The notes beneath the pieces were generated by a model, which made no database searches, was not told the origin of the DNA, and saw nothing but the letters and a program-made list of their open reading frames with translations. A DNA stretch of 64,000 nt from Pseudomonas sp. SL4(2022) (GTDB lineage Bacteria; Pseudomonadota; Gammaproteobacteria; Pseudomonadales; Pseudomonadaceae), in contig NZ_CP113060.1 of assembly GCF_026625725.1 (NCBI RefSeq), positions 3,416,001-3,480,000 of the forward strand, read 5' to 3'. Position numbers and translations under genes: made by a program. Positions 1 to 8,404 of this stretch are shown here, one piece after another. The stretch's first letter is position 1. The number at the start of each line of letters is the position of its first letter.

Positions 1-309
1 TTCTATGTCGATAAAAAGCCCCGACTCTGAAAATTTAAACCCATACCAGCCGACCCACAAGCAACCCTCTTTTTCGTAGGGCTCAAGATCCGTGAATTTC
101 GCTGCCATAGATTGAACCTCGTCCTTTGTTTTTCCCATGAGCGAAATTTTTAGCATGCCCACTGCTTGAGTTTTTGAACCGTTCAGCTCATAGAGCTCTT
201 GATTCATATATGTGCGAGTTACTGCGGAGTCAATCGTGGTGCACAGCCAAAAGATATTAGTTCCTACCAGCAGTAGGCTGAGCGTGATTATGGCGATGCG
301 AATTTTCAC
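1..309 (-). CDS. Cassette protein, N-terminal signal/TM segment (3' end outside window)
   Basis: The frame is open from a GTG start at 309 to the window edge (103 codons seen). The N-terminus KIRIAIITLSLLLVGTNIF is a hydrophobic signal anchor or signal peptide. The rest is soluble and contains MGKTKDEVQSMAAKF, a pattern seen in small SmpA/BamE-like lipoproteins, but this is only a resemblance. Its own attC must lie beyond position 1. I do not recognise the family. Confidence 0.6.
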   Translation of the reverse strand, partial: MKIRIAIITLSLLLVGTNIFWLCTTIDSAVTRTYMNQELYELNGSKTQAVGMLKISLMGKTKDEVQSMAAKFTDLEPYEKEGCLWVGWYGFKFSESGLFIDIE

Positions 310-315
310 GCAAAC

Positions 316-392
316 CTCTAACGATTAAGCTAAGGGGCCGGCTTTAGCCGGTCCCAGTGAGCGAAGCGAACGATTTGAGCGCATTGTTAGGT
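316..392 (-). repeat. attC site, arm type B
   Basis: Outer cores ctctaac and gttaggt enclose arms gattaagcta / gagcgc and a central ccggc-ttta-gccgg stem. This is the attC of the 404-739 cassette. Confidence 0.9.
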
Positions 393-403
393 GCGATCGT
401 GAT

Positions 404-739
404 TTAATACTTGACTGATAATTCAATATTGTTACTTCCAAAATTGAACTCCACTGTGCAGCTTGACCAGGGATTTTCGGCTGTGCAGTAGTTGTTATGG
501 ATAAAAATTTTTCTTAGCTCAACAAAAAGATCGAGTAATTCCGAGTCTACGCTGGCAGTTGCAGGGATGAACCAGTCTTTTACTCCGGAGTTGTCGATAT
601 AGTCATAAGATATTTTGGCGTGATCATTATTTACAGATAATTCTGCTGTGCAGACCGTTCGGGTTGAATTGCTGGGCGTAATTTCTTTTAAGATAAGTGC
701 AATTCTATTGTAGATATCGTTTTCGGATGTATTGCTCAT
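404..739 (-). CDS. Cassette protein, possibly YezG/DUF600-like immunity protein
   Basis: 111 residues, ATG start, no signal peptide, fills its cassette. The order of features (amphipathic DIYNRIALILKEI, a strand-rich AELS...AKISYDYID stretch, then VDSELLDLFVELRKIF and PWSSCTVEF) resembles the YezG/DUF600 immunity family of polymorphic toxin systems. This is by eye only. No toxin gene is adjacent, so if the assignment is right it is an orphan immunity gene. Confidence 0.5.
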   Translation of the reverse strand: MSNTSENDIYNRIALILKEITPSNSTRTVCTAELSVNNDHAKISYDYIDNSGVKDWFIPATASVDSELLDLFVELRKIFIHNNYCTAENPWSSCTVEFNFGSNNIELSVKY

Positions 740-748
740 CTGTAAGAC

Positions 749-824
749 ACCTAACGTTTGGTTAAGGGGCGGGCTTTAGCCCGTCCCAGTGAGCGAAGCG
801 AACGATTTGAACCACTTGTTAGGC
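749..824 (-). repeat. attC site, type A
   Basis: Cores acctaac / gttaggc; arms gtttggtt / gaacca; gcgggc-ttta-gcccg centre. Confidence 0.92.
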
Positions 825-858
825 AAGCGGTTGGCCTGCTTGAGGCAGGACGTAATTG

Positions 859-1317
859 CTAATTATTATCTGACATATTTTTGCACAAGCTCTTACAGTC
901 GGCCTCATTTCTAACCATGCATTTAGGGAATTTTGTAACGCCTCTTGAGACAAATGCGCAGTAATCATCATTGTATCTCTTGACTTCATTTCTATTTTTG
1001 TAAGTTTGAAATACTGATAAGTAAGACTTTGCGTTGAGAAGTAACTTGTGTGTTTCTCTGTATTCGTCGGGCGTGTCATTACCTTTGACTATTTGCGGAC
1101 TTATACATGCGTTATCGAAAACTCTACTATTTTCTTCTGCGTTTTCTATTTCAGTTGCGACTAATTGCGTGAGTTGATCTGGTGTTGCGGATATTAACTT
1201 TTTAGGTAGTTCTGTGGCGTAATAGTTTAAAAAAGTATAAGCGTCATTGTCACATCTTGGGTTTGCATGAATTGGCGCAGAAAGAAATATCGTAAGCACG
1301 AAAATATAATTTCTCAA
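859..1317 (-). CDS. Cassette protein, secreted, cysteine-containing
   Basis: 152 residues from a TTG start preceded by an AGGA-like site. RNYIFVLTIFLSAPIHA is a clear Sec signal peptide with cleavage after AHA-type residues, so the mature product is periplasmic. Mature Cys residues cluster at both ends (NPRCDND near the N-terminus; CMVRNEADCKSLC at the C-terminus), suggesting disulfides. Function unknown. Confidence 0.6.
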   Translation of the reverse strand: MRNYIFVLTIFLSAPIHANPRCDNDAYTFLNYYATELPKKLISATPDQLTQLVATEIENAEENSRVFDNACISPQIVKGNDTPDEYRETHKLLLNAKSYLSVFQTYKNRNEVKRYNDDYCAFVSRGVTKFPKCMVRNEADCKSLCKNMSDNN

Positions 1318-1357
1318 TTTTAAATCCTAACGTGCTTGTTTGGCATTATTACTTGTT

Positions 1358-1433
1358 GTCTAAAGTTTGGTTAAGGGGCGGGCTTTAGCCCGTCCCAGCG
1401 AGCACAGCGAGCAATTTGAACCAATTGTTAGAC
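1358..1433 (-). repeat. attC site, NC1 subtype with mutated core
   Basis: The outer core reads gtctaaa instead of the consensus ending AAC; the other core gttagac is intact. The loop-proximal arm is cagcgagcacagcgagc, the subtype that accompanies NC1 cassettes. Confidence 0.85.
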
Positions 1434-1673
1434 GCTCGGATGTACACATAATTTGAAGCACCGCATTCTTGCTTGTAACGCGTTACGCGATAAACCTGGC
1501 GAAACGCGATAAATCCAATGTTTCGATGTTGCTGGCGAACTGCAATTTCAACGTGCCCCGATGGTGGCGGCGATGGTTCAGTAAACACAATTTTTGAAAC
1601 TGTGTGAAGCCTAAAGCATTGGAGCGATATTGCTGATGTACGCGCTTAAAAACCAAACAAGCTGAAAGCGATT
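1434..1673 (-). mobile_element. ORF-less cassette NC1, copy 1
   Basis: Body of the NC1 family: begins after gttagac with gctcggatgtac and ends with aagcgattggctaac. No convincing gene. A minus-strand reading frame exists in most copies but runs through the attC and is shifted between copies. Confidence 0.8.
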
Positions 1674-1749
1674 GGCTAACGTTTGGTTAAGGGGCGGGCT
1701 TTAGCCCGTCCCAGTGAGCGAAGCGAACGATTTGAACCGGTTGTTAGGG
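1674..1749 (-). repeat. attC site, type A
   Basis: Cores ggctaac / gttaggg; the last base of the second core departs from the GTTRRRY consensus. Confidence 0.9.
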
Positions 1750-1752
1750 GAT

Positions 1753-2097
1753 TCATATGCAATTAAAGAAAATGTGAGATTCAATTTCTGCTACTTTCCC
1801 GTTTTCTAGCTTGGCGATTGCCCGCCATTCACGCGCACAGACAATGAATATGAGTTTTGATTGTGTTGCGTATACATAGTCGCGTTGATCATCAAAGTAT
1901 TTCTCTGCTTTGTGCTGGCTAGCTGAGAAACCCTTATCTTCAAAGACTTTAATGGCATCTGCTGCAGTTCGCCCTTCAATTTTCCATGAGTGCACGACCT
2001 TCTTAAAGTCGCTGATTTTTGCTGGATATGGGGAGCATCCTGTTGTTAGCAGTATCAGCGAGCCTGCGAAAAGTATGCCTGCGATGCGGTTCGACAT
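1753..2097 (-). CDS. Cassette lipoprotein
   Basis: 114 residues, ATG start. NRIAGILFAGSLILLTTGC is a lipoprotein signal with lipobox LTTGC, so the protein is predicted to be lipid-anchored. The mature part is about 94 residues, with TAADAIKVFEDKGFSASQ, a helix-turn pattern also found in small outer-membrane assembly lipoproteins. That last link is speculative. Confidence 0.65.
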   Translation of the reverse strand: MSNRIAGILFAGSLILLTTGCSPYPAKISDFKKVVHSWKIEGRTAADAIKVFEDKGFSASQHKAEKYFDDQRDYVYATQSKLIFIVCAREWRAIAKLENGKVAEIESHIFFNCI

Positions 2098-2102
2098 GTT
2101 TT

Positions 2103-2178
2103 CCCTAACGTTTGGTTAAGGGGCGGGCTTTAGCCCGTCCCAGCGAGCGCAGCGAGCGATTTGAACCAATTGTTAGAC
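2103..2178 (-). repeat. attC site, NC1 subtype
   Basis: Cores ccctaac / gttagac; arm cagcgagcgcagcgagcg. Confidence 0.92.
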
Positions 2179-2418
2179 GCTCGGATGTACGCATAATTTG
2201 AAGCACCACATTCCTGCTTGTAACGCGTTACGCGAAATGCCTGGCGAAACGCGATAAATCTAATGTTTCGATATTACTGGCGAACCGCAATTTCAACGTG
2301 CCCCGATGGTGGCGGCGATGGTTCAGTAAACACAAAAATTGAAACTGTGTGAAGCCTAAAGCAGTGGAGCGATATTGCTGATGTACGCGATTAAAAACCA
2401 AACAAGCTGAAAGCGATT
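2179..2418 (-). mobile_element. ORF-less cassette NC1, copy 2
   Basis: Same body as copy 1 with scattered substitutions (for example aaatgcctgg for aaacctgg). Confidence 0.8.
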
Positions 2419-2494
2419 GGCTAACGTTTGGTTAAGGGGCGGGCTTTAGCCCGTCCCAGCGAGCACAGCGAGCGATTTGAACCATTTGTTAGGC
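2419..2494 (-). repeat. attC site, type A with NC1-like arm
   Basis: Cores ggctaac / gttaggc; arm cagcgagcacagcgagcg although its cassette carries an ORF. Confidence 0.92.
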
Positions 2495-2504
2495 TACCCA
2501 ATAT

Positions 2505-2936
2505 TTAATCTGGGCTGCTCACGTAGGGGTAGTGTTTTCTTCCTTGTTCTCTTGCAGACTTTATTAGCTCTTCGGACGGCATTTTTTTTACATTCGGATT
2601 GTTCATTTTTGCAAACATTACTGAGTAATGAAGAAAGTAAGTTCTCATTCTTTCTTTTTCTATCTCACCAGCTTTATGAGCGCTCAAAACCTTTGTGGCG
2701 ATGTCCGAACCTTCGTTGTCGGCGCACTCTTGGATTTTTGCCGTCGTTGCGGCGTCGTAAGCTCCAGAGGGGTTTGGTGTGACTTTCAGTTTTCCCATGC
2801 ACCCTAGCGCCACTAATTCCTGTGCTGCAATTAAATCTTCATGGATATTTTTTTTCTCATGAAGGTTTCCGGCCGATGCGATGCTGGAAAGCAGCAAGGT
2901 TAATACTAGTGCATATTTTTTAAGCTCTAAATTCAC
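2505..2936 (-). CDS. Cassette protein, secreted
   Basis: 143 residues from a GTG start. LKKYALVLTLLLSSIASA is a Sec signal peptide. The mature part is helical and charged (KVLSAHKAGEIEKERMRTYF) with two Cys (LGCMGKL, IQECADN) that could form a disulfide. Periplasmic; function unknown. Confidence 0.6.
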   Translation of the reverse strand: MNLELKKYALVLTLLLSSIASAGNLHEKKNIHEDLIAAQELVALGCMGKLKVTPNPSGAYDAATTAKIQECADNEGSDIATKVLSAHKAGEIEKERMRTYFLHYSVMFAKMNNPNVKKMPSEELIKSAREQGRKHYPYVSSPD

Positions 2937-2974
2937 AGTAAATTTCCGATTCGTGGTACGGCTCTTTCTTTTTT

Positions 2975-3050
2975 GCCTAACGTTTGGTTAAGGGGCGGGC
3001 TTTAGCCCGTCCCAGTGAGCGAAGCGAACGGTTTGAACCATTTGTTAGGC
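2975..3050 (-). repeat. attC site, type A
   Basis: Cores gcctaac / gttaggc; standard gcccg centre. Confidence 0.92.
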
Positions 3051-3479
3051 ACAAACCAAAATTGCTTCGTCGGATGATCCGGAATTTAGTATTTTGAGAT
3101 CAGTAATAAAGTTATCTAGAAGTACCGGCTCTGTGCTGAGATACATTTTTGCTTCACTAGCCACCTGTGTTTTTGGAAATTCCTCAAACTCCGATTGCTG
3201 ATACGTGGATATAAGTAATTTTCCTTGGTTGTGGAAGTGTAGCCGGGCTTGGAATCCAACATTGGCGTACTCCGCGCCAAACTCACCAAGTTTTATATCA
3301 TACAAGCCGCCATGAATATGATTTCGAAAAATACTCAAATCTTTAATTAGTTGAGTCAATGCATCTGGGTCAGCATAAATATTGTTAGAAAATATAGATT
3401 TTCCGTTACAAACCGTCACCGTTAATTCGATGAGGTCATCGTCGTTCCATATTTTCTTTAAGGCAACGCATGGAGTCAT
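3045..3479 (-). CDS. Cassette protein of unknown function, cytoplasmic
   Basis: 144 residues, ATG start with the cassette core GTTAGGC placed so that AGG lies 7 nt upstream of the start. Its C-terminal codons overlap its own attC. Alternating strand-rich segments (DLIELTVTVCNG, YANVGFQARLHFHNQGKLLISTY) suggest a small beta-rich fold like several immunity/DUF families, but I cannot name one. Confidence 0.6.
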   Translation of the reverse strand: MTPCVALKKIWNDDDLIELTVTVCNGKSIFSNNIYADPDALTQLIKDLSIFRNHIHGGLYDIKLGEFGAEYANVGFQARLHFHNQGKLLISTYQQSEFEEFPKTQVASEAKMYLSTEPVLLDNFITDLKILNSGSSDEAILVCA

Positions 3480-3485
3480 TGTTTT

Positions 3486-3561
3486 GCCTAACGTTTGGTT
3501 AAGGGGCGGGCTTTAGCCCGTCCCAGCGAGCACAGCGAGCGATTTGAACCAATTGTTAGAC
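3486..3561 (-). repeat. attC site, NC1 subtype
   Basis: Cores gcctaac / gttagac; arm cagcgagcacagcgagcg. Confidence 0.92.
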
Positions 3562-3803
3562 GCTCGGATGTACACATAATTTGAAGCACCGCTTTCATGC
3601 TTGTCACGCGTTACGCGATTAACCTGGCGAAACGCATTAAATTTAATGTTTGCAATGTAACTGAACGGCTGGGGTTTTACCTGTGCCCCGATAGTGGCGG
3701 CGGACGTTCAGTAAATGCAAATTTCGAACCGTTGTAAACCCGAAAGCAGTGGAGCGATGTTGCTGATGTGCGCGGTGCAAAACCAAACAAGCTGAAAGCG
3801 ATT
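3562..3803 (-). mobile_element. ORF-less cassette NC1, copy 3 (divergent)
   Basis: NC1 ends are conserved, but the middle differs (tgtttgcaatgtaactg in place of tgtttcgatgttgctgg), intermediate between the short and long forms. Confidence 0.75.
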
Positions 3804-3879
3804 GGCTAACGTTTGGTTAAGGGGCGGGCTTTAGCCCGTCCCAGCGAGCGTAGCGAGCGATTTGAACCATTTGTTAGAC
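3804..3879 (-). repeat. attC site, NC1 subtype
   Basis: Cores ggctaac / gttagac; arm cagcgagcgtagcgagcg. Confidence 0.9.
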
Positions 3880-4281
3880 GCTCGGATGTACGCATAATTT
3901 AAAGCACCGCTTTCCTGCTTGTAGCGCTTTGCGCGATGAACCTGGCGAAACGCAATAAATTTAATGTTTGCAATGCAACTGGCAGCCCGCAATTTCAACG
4001 TGCCTCGATAGCAGCCTGCGTACGCACAGCAACCGCAAGACTAAACCCGAGAAAGCCCCGAAAGCAATCGCGCGGCCTTACGAACAACAATTACGCAACG
4101 AACGAAACGCGATAAATCCAATGTTTGCAATGTGACGATCTGAACGCAGTGTTGAAAAATGCCACAAATATAATGGGCGTCCGTTCAGCCAATACACATT
4201 TCAAACTGTGAAAACCTCGAAAGCAAACGTGCGTTGTTATGGGTGTACGCATTACTAAAAACAAGCTTTGGAAAGATGGAC
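3880..4281 (-). mobile_element. ORF-less cassette NC1, long form (copy 4)
   Basis: About 400 bp. Starts like NC1, but the segment around cgaaacgc-ataaat-aatgtttgcaatg occurs twice (about 3942-3979 and 4103-4131), and the distal end (aaaaacaagctttgg) differs from the short form. Looks like two NC1-type bodies fused without an intervening attC. Confidence 0.7.
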
Positions 4282-4357
4282 GTCTAACGTTTGGTTAAGG
4301 GGCGGGCTTTAGCCCGTCCCAGCGAGCGCAGCGAGCGATTTGAACCAATTGTTAGAC
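4282..4357 (-). repeat. attC site, NC1 subtype
   Basis: Cores gtctaac / gttagac; arm cagcgagcgcagcgagcg. Confidence 0.92.
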
Positions 4358-4597
4358 GCTCGGATGTACGCATAATTTGAAGCACCACATTCCTGCTTGT
4401 AACGCGTTGCGCGAAATACCTGGCGAAACGCGATAAATCCAATGTTTCGATGTTGCTGGCGAACCGCAATTTAGACGTGCCCCGATGGTGGCGGCGATGG
4501 TTCAGTAAACACAAAAATTGAAACTGTGTGAAGACTAAAGCATTGGAGCGATATTGCTGATGTACGCGATTAGAAACCAAACAAGCTGAAAGCGATT
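4358..4597 (-). mobile_element. ORF-less cassette NC1, copy 5
   Basis: Short form; nearly the same as the copies at 11488 and 61204. Confidence 0.8.
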
Positions 4598-4673
4598 GGC
4601 TAACGTTTGGTTAAGGGGCGGGCTTTAGCCCGTCCCAGCGAGCACAGCGAGCGATTTGAACCACTTGTTAGGC
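4598..4673 (-). repeat. attC site, type A with NC1-like arm
   Basis: Cores ggctaac / gttaggc; arm cagcgagcacagcgagcg. Confidence 0.92.
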
Positions 4674-4675
4674 AG

Positions 4676-5023
4676 TTATACGTTATTCGCTTGTCGTTCA
4701 CTATGAAGCTTTTGAATGACTTGATGGATTTTTTGATTTTCTTTCGTGAGCTTTTCGAGGCCGTTTGGAGTTATGGTTCCTCGCTCCATTAACTTTGCTA
4801 GTTCTAGATGGTAGTGAAAGTACAAGGTTGCAGGCGGTATTTGGCCATACTTCCCACTAGCGCGTGCTAGTTCGATATTGTGTTTATAGTCAGCCATGGC
4901 AATTTCGGTAACTAAACGAATGCGCTCTCGTTTTGCTTGAGAGGTTGCTTGAATCCAAACGGTAAGAACGGAAGCTCCGGCTCCGATTAGAGCGCCGATG
5001 AGTGCTGAAAGTAGCGGATCCAT
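4676..5023 (-). CDS. Cassette membrane-anchored protein
   Basis: 115 residues; ATG start with a strong Shine-Dalgarno (aaggaggc) just upstream. One N-terminal membrane segment with small-residue spacing (LLSALIGALIGAGASVLTVWI), then a charged cytoplasmic helix-rich tail (LAKLMERGTITPNGLEKLTKENQKIHQVIQKLH) that may form a coiled coil. Function unknown. Confidence 0.65.
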   Translation of the reverse strand: MDPLLSALIGALIGAGASVLTVWIQATSQAKRERIRLVTEIAMADYKHNIELARASGKYGQIPPATLYFHYHLELAKLMERGTITPNGLEKLTKENQKIHQVIQKLHSERQANNV

Positions 5024-5044
5024 ACAATGCCTCCTTGCGATATT

Positions 5045-5121
5045 GCCTAACGATTAAGCTAAGGGGCGGGCTTTAGCCCGTCCCAGCGAACGGAGTGAGC
5101 GATTTGAGCGCATTGTTATGC
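5045..5121 (-). repeat. attC site, type B
   Basis: Cores gcctaac / gttatgc; arms gattaagcta / gagcgc; arm cagcgaacggagtgagcg. Confidence 0.9.
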
Positions 5122-5385
5122 GCCGCCATTTATATTGAATTGACCGGTTAAATATAAGCCAACAAGTACGACGAAGGTGAAACCTACGAAGCTACACAAA
5201 AGCCCTTGCCGCGTATCGGTGTGTAGATAGTCATGCGTAACTTTTTTGGGATAGATGCCAAGAGACAATATTTTGCATATTGGCCATCCGATGTAATAAA
5301 AGACGAAGTTGAAAAGTACTTCGACGAGGAAAAAACCGATGGCTCTCAAGAAGCCTTTCCCTATTTCACTGACTATGTCTTCCAT
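5116..5385 (-). CDS. Cassette membrane protein, two TM segments
   Basis: 89 residues. Hydrophobic stretches at about 13-32 (FLRAIGFFLVEVLFNFVFYY) and 63-80 (LLCSFVGFTFVVLVGLYL) flank a polar loop containing YPKKVTHDYLHTDTRQG. The end overlaps its attC. Family not recognised. Confidence 0.6.
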   Translation of the reverse strand: MEDIVSEIGKGFLRAIGFFLVEVLFNFVFYYIGWPICKILSLGIYPKKVTHDYLHTDTRQGLLCSFVGFTFVVLVGLYLTGQFNINGGA

Positions 5386-5410
5386 TGGCGACTCAGATAC
5401 TCAGAAAGGT

Positions 5411-5486
5411 GCATAACGATTAAGCTAAGGGGCCGCGGAACGCGGTCCCAGCGAATGAAATGAGCGATTTCAGCGACTTGTTATGT
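5411..5486 (-). repeat. attC site, type B with different centre
   Basis: Cores gcataac / gttatgt. The central stem is ccgcgg-aa-cgcgg rather than the ccggc or gcccg forms, and the arm is cagcgaatgaaatgagcg. Confidence 0.88.
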
Positions 5487-5843
5487 TGCATGGCGCGATG
5501 TCTTTTTTGACAAAATTATGCATGCGGAAAGATAAGCGCATGCGAGAAGAATAAGAAAGTTTGCTGCAAGCCATTTGTTTCGGACTGACAGCATTTCGCC
5601 GGAATTCTTCTCTGCAAGTTCAATGCTGATATCTGCAATTTTTTGGTCACGTTCGCAGGGGAAAGCCTCACTGATTTGTTTTATCTTTGTGGCTAGTGGC
5701 TCGCCAAGAAAAGCCTCATTCATCTGCTTCGAGGTTTCTTTCGTGAGTGCGGTGTTTAAAACACCATATATCATGGTTGTTAAAATTATTAATACAGTGG
5801 CCCCAAGCTTCGCGAAGCTCGGTTTTAGTGCGGCGAAAAACAT
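5481..5843 (-). CDS. Cassette membrane protein, two TM segments
   Basis: 120 residues; good Shine-Dalgarno (caggagc) before ATG. TM segments at about 13-33 (LGATVLIILTTMIYGVLN) and 92-111 (WLAANFLILLACAYLSACII). The roughly 55-residue loop between them holds one Cys. Function unknown. Confidence 0.65.
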   Translation of the reverse strand: MFFAALKPSFAKLGATVLIILTTMIYGVLNTALTKETSKQMNEAFLGEPLATKIKQISEAFPCERDQKIADISIELAEKNSGEMLSVRNKWLAANFLILLACAYLSACIILSKKTSRHAT

Positions 5844-5856
5844 AGTTGCTCCTGTA

Positions 5857-5932
5857 ACATAACGTTTGGTTAAGGGGCCGGCTTTAGCCGGTCCCAGTGA
5901 GCGAAGCGAGCGATTTGAACCAATTGTTAGGC
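5857..5932 (-). repeat. attC site, type A, ccgg centre
   Basis: Cores acataac / gttaggc; centre ccggc-ttta-gccgg. Confidence 0.92.
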
Positions 5933-6403
5933 TTACTGCTTGACAATGACGGGAATAGGTTCAGCTTTAAGTTTGTACTGACTGACTATTGATAATGCTT
6001 CAGCTTTGCTTAGTACGTTGAGCTGCAAATTATTTATTGTTTCTTCTGGAGAGTACATTGAGCGGAGCAGCAAGGTGCGATAAACATCCATTCTTTCTTC
6101 TGGGCTTGTGCAGCGTGCCGCGCAGAATGCGGTGTAAACTCTAGCCATCTCTTCCCAGATAACAAGATTACTCTCTGGATTTAGATCTCTCTTGTACAGA
6201 TCCACTGCTTGCTCGTAGCTAATGCCATCAACTGGTTCAAATACATCTGTAGTAGCCTTTATTCTTGGTAGTAGCTCAGGAGGTAAACTGCTGTAAACAT
6301 GCTCGTTAAGGCTAACTTCATTCGGGTCAACGGTTATGGTTTCAGCTGCTGAGGTATTAGCTGTGGCTAGTAATGCCAGAAGAGCAATAATTTGATACTT
6401 CAT
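5933..6403 (-). CDS. Cassette protein, secreted
   Basis: 156 residues; ATG start preceded by agaggga. KYQIIALLALLATANTSAA is a signal peptide. The mature region includes a CAARCTSPEE motif, a likely disulfide, and is otherwise helical. Periplasmic, function unknown. Confidence 0.65.
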   Translation of the reverse strand: MKYQIIALLALLATANTSAAETITVDPNEVSLNEHVYSSLPPELLPRIKATTDVFEPVDGISYEQAVDLYKRDLNPESNLVIWEEMARVYTAFCAARCTSPEERMDVYRTLLLRSMYSPEETINNLQLNVLSKAEALSIVSQYKLKAEPIPVIVKQ

Positions 6404-6416
6404 AGTTCCCTCTAGG

Positions 6417-6492
6417 GCCTAACGTTTGGTTAAGGGGCGGGCTTTAGCCCGTCCCAGCGAGCACAGCGAGCGATTTGAACCAATTGTTAGAC
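6417..6492 (-). repeat. attC site, NC1 subtype
   Basis: Cores gcctaac / gttagac; arm cagcgagcacagcgagcg. Confidence 0.92.
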
Positions 6493-6731
6493 GCTCGGAT
6501 GTACGCAGAATTTGAAGCACCGCATTCCTGCTTGTAACGCGTTACGCGATAAACCTGGCGAAACGCGATAAATCCAATGTTTCGATGTTGCTGGCGAACC
6601 GCAATTTAGACGTGCCCCGATGGTGGCGGCGATGGTTCAGTAAACATAAATTTTGAAACTGTGTGAAGCCTAAAGCATTGGAGCGATATTGCTGATGTAC
6701 GCGATTAAAACCAAACAAGCTGAAAGCGATT
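6493..6731 (-). mobile_element. ORF-less cassette NC1, copy 6
   Basis: Short form with one base fewer near the end (gattaaaacc). Confidence 0.8.
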
Positions 6732-6809
6732 GGCTAACGTTTGGTTAAGGGGCCGGCTTTAGCCGGTCCCGCAGTGAGCGAAGCGAACGACTTGAACCAA
6801 TTGTTATGT
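6732..6809 (-). repeat. attC site, type A, ccgg centre
   Basis: Cores ggctaac / gttatgt; two extra bases in the arm (cccgcagtgagcg). Confidence 0.9.
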
Positions 6810-7205
6810 GCGGGGCTCAAGTGGAAACCCCTCCGGCTGCTTAGGGAATGCTTTGGTTGGGGAGGGTAGTAATGAGTTGGTTACCCATATTTTAGCGTCA
6901 GGCTCAAGCTGCAAATAAATTACTCTGCGTGAGAATGGCCCCCAGCCAAACCACTCAACCTGTATGTGTCCGTAAGTTGGGTGTTCATATTTGTATAGTG
7001 CCGAGCCTATAGTTATTGCAATGGCGTAGTACTCAGTATCGTGAATCTCTTCGGTTTGACCTTTTGCTAGATTGATGGCTGTTTGGTCAATTTCAATTTT
7101 TACGTCTTGGCCTGAATTGTTGTAGAGGCGAACGGTTACAGGTATTGAGCAGGACGAAATGACTGCTAGCAAGGTGAGTGCGATTAGAGCTTTTATGAGT
7201 TTCAT
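6804..7205 (-). CDS. Cassette lipoprotein
   Basis: 133 residues if started at the ATG at 7205; a GTG two codons upstream is possible. KLIKALIALTLLAVISSC is a lipoprotein signal with lipobox VISSC. The mature domain is beta-rich (VTVRLYNNSGQDVKIEID), then VEWFGWGPFSRRVIYLQLE and a proline-rich tail. Function unknown. Confidence 0.65.
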   Translation of the reverse strand: MKLIKALIALTLLAVISSCSIPVTVRLYNNSGQDVKIEIDQTAINLAKGQTEEIHDTEYYAIAITIGSALYKYEHPTYGHIQVEWFGWGPFSRRVIYLQLEPDAKIWVTNSLLPSPTKAFPKQPEGFPLEPRT

Positions 7206-7209
7206 AGGC

Positions 7210-7285
7210 ACATAACGTTTGGTTAAGGGGCGGGCTTTAGCCCGTCCCAGTGAGCGAAGCGAACGGTTTGAACCAGTTGTTATGT
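7210..7285 (-). repeat. attC site, type A
   Basis: Cores acataac / gttatgt. Confidence 0.92.
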
Positions 7286-7310
7286 GTTTTGTTCACTATT
7301 TAATCGTGAT

Positions 7311-7865
7311 TTAGTAATTTGTGTTTTGACAAAGCGACTTTGCTGCATCGTAGTATTCATTGGTTTTTGTTTCTGTGGAATATATTTGCATCCACTCAAT
7401 ACCATTCGAAGCTGGTAGCAACAGTGCGGTCATATTTGATAAGGCAGCTTCCTTGCATTTTTTTATTGCTGAGGGTGTATTTCCAGAATTTGGCGTAGTG
7501 GATAATCCCGGAGCATGGCAGTGTGGGAAAAGATTAATGTAATTAAAGTTATCATTTTTTAGTATAAAGACAATGGATCCGCGCTTCCATGCGCATGAAT
7601 TCCATAGTTCTTCATGCGCTGCTATGCATTCCATTTCTAGATTAAATTTAAATTTCCCTTGGTCGCTAATTAGTATTTTTTTGTTTTTTATATATAGTGG
7701 GTTGTCTTTTTTTAAGCCATATACATAAGCGTTTTCGCATGACTTGATTAATGGTTTTAAAACTAAATCATGACATGGTTGCTTTCTAAGTGCGTCATAG
7801 TGATGTCGCACTTCTGGTGGTGTTAGCCCAACGATAAGTGGCATGTAGTAATTTTGAGTGTTCAA
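7311..7865 (-). CDS. Cassette protein of unknown function
   Basis: 184 residues from a TTG start, among the longest cassette ORFs here. No N-terminal signal. Several Cys residues (KPCHDL, SCENAY, LEMECIA, NSCAWKR, CKEAAL, LCQN) and very AT-rich codon use, unlike the core genes. Not recognised. Confidence 0.5.
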   Translation of the reverse strand: MNTQNYYMPLIVGLTPPEVRHHYDALRKQPCHDLVLKPLIKSCENAYVYGLKKDNPLYIKNKKILISDQGKFKFNLEMECIAAHEELWNSCAWKRGSIVFILKNDNFNYINLFPHCHAPGLSTTPNSGNTPSAIKKCKEAALSNMTALLLPASNGIEWMQIYSTETKTNEYYDAAKSLCQNTNY

Positions 7866-7883
7866 TGGGAAACCCGTAAAAAC

Positions 7884-7959
7884 ACATAACGTTTGGTTAA
7901 GGGGCGGGCTTTAGCCCGTCCCAGTGAGCGAAGCGAACGGTTTGAACCATTTGTTAGGG
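7884..7959 (-). repeat. attC site, type A
   Basis: Cores acataac / gttaggg. Confidence 0.92.
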
Positions 7960-8322
7960 CTTCTCATCAGTACAGGAAAACTCTGGGTAAGCGTGATCCA
8001 CGCAAATGGCCATGTTTTTCAATGCGGGCTGATTGCACCTTGCCCACGTACATTTTTTGCTGCCGACGCCACCATGAAATTGGATGAAGAACTCTCTTCG
8101 ATATGGACGATCATCAAATGATTGCCAAATTTCAGGCTGCGACACTTTTATAGCAAAGTCAGATCTATCGTCTACATCGAGCTGCCAGTATGTTTTGCAC
8201 TCGCTGCATTGATATAGACGCAACCATGGGCGCTCCGAAATAAGGTGAAAGCTACTACAAAAATCTTTTTCTGACTCTCCATAGCTAACGCAGCTAGATA
8301 AATTGGCGCAGTCGCACGGCAT
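7954..8322 (-). CDS. Cassette protein with cysteine-pair (zinc-like) motifs
   Basis: 122 residues; ATG start with AGGG of the cassette core 6 nt upstream. Cys patterns MPCDC, LYQCSECKTYWQ and CTWARCNQP...CVDHAYPEFSC look like two small metal sites, so a zinc-ribbon-like fold is likely. No catalytic motif. Function unknown. Confidence 0.6.
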   Translation of the reverse strand: MPCDCANLSSCVSYGESEKDFCSSFHLISERPWLRLYQCSECKTYWQLDVDDRSDFAIKVSQPEIWQSFDDRPYRREFFIQFHGGVGSKKCTWARCNQPALKNMAICVDHAYPEFSCTDEKP

Positions 8323-8328
8323 GGTTTG

Positions 8329-8404
8329 CCCTAACGTTTGGTTAAGGGGCGGGCTTTAGCCCGTCCCAGCGAGCGCAGCGAGCGATTTGAACCATTTGTT
8401 AGAC
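8329..8404 (-). repeat. attC site, NC1 subtype
   Basis: Cores ccctaac / gttagac; arm cagcgagcgcagcgagcg. Confidence 0.92.
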
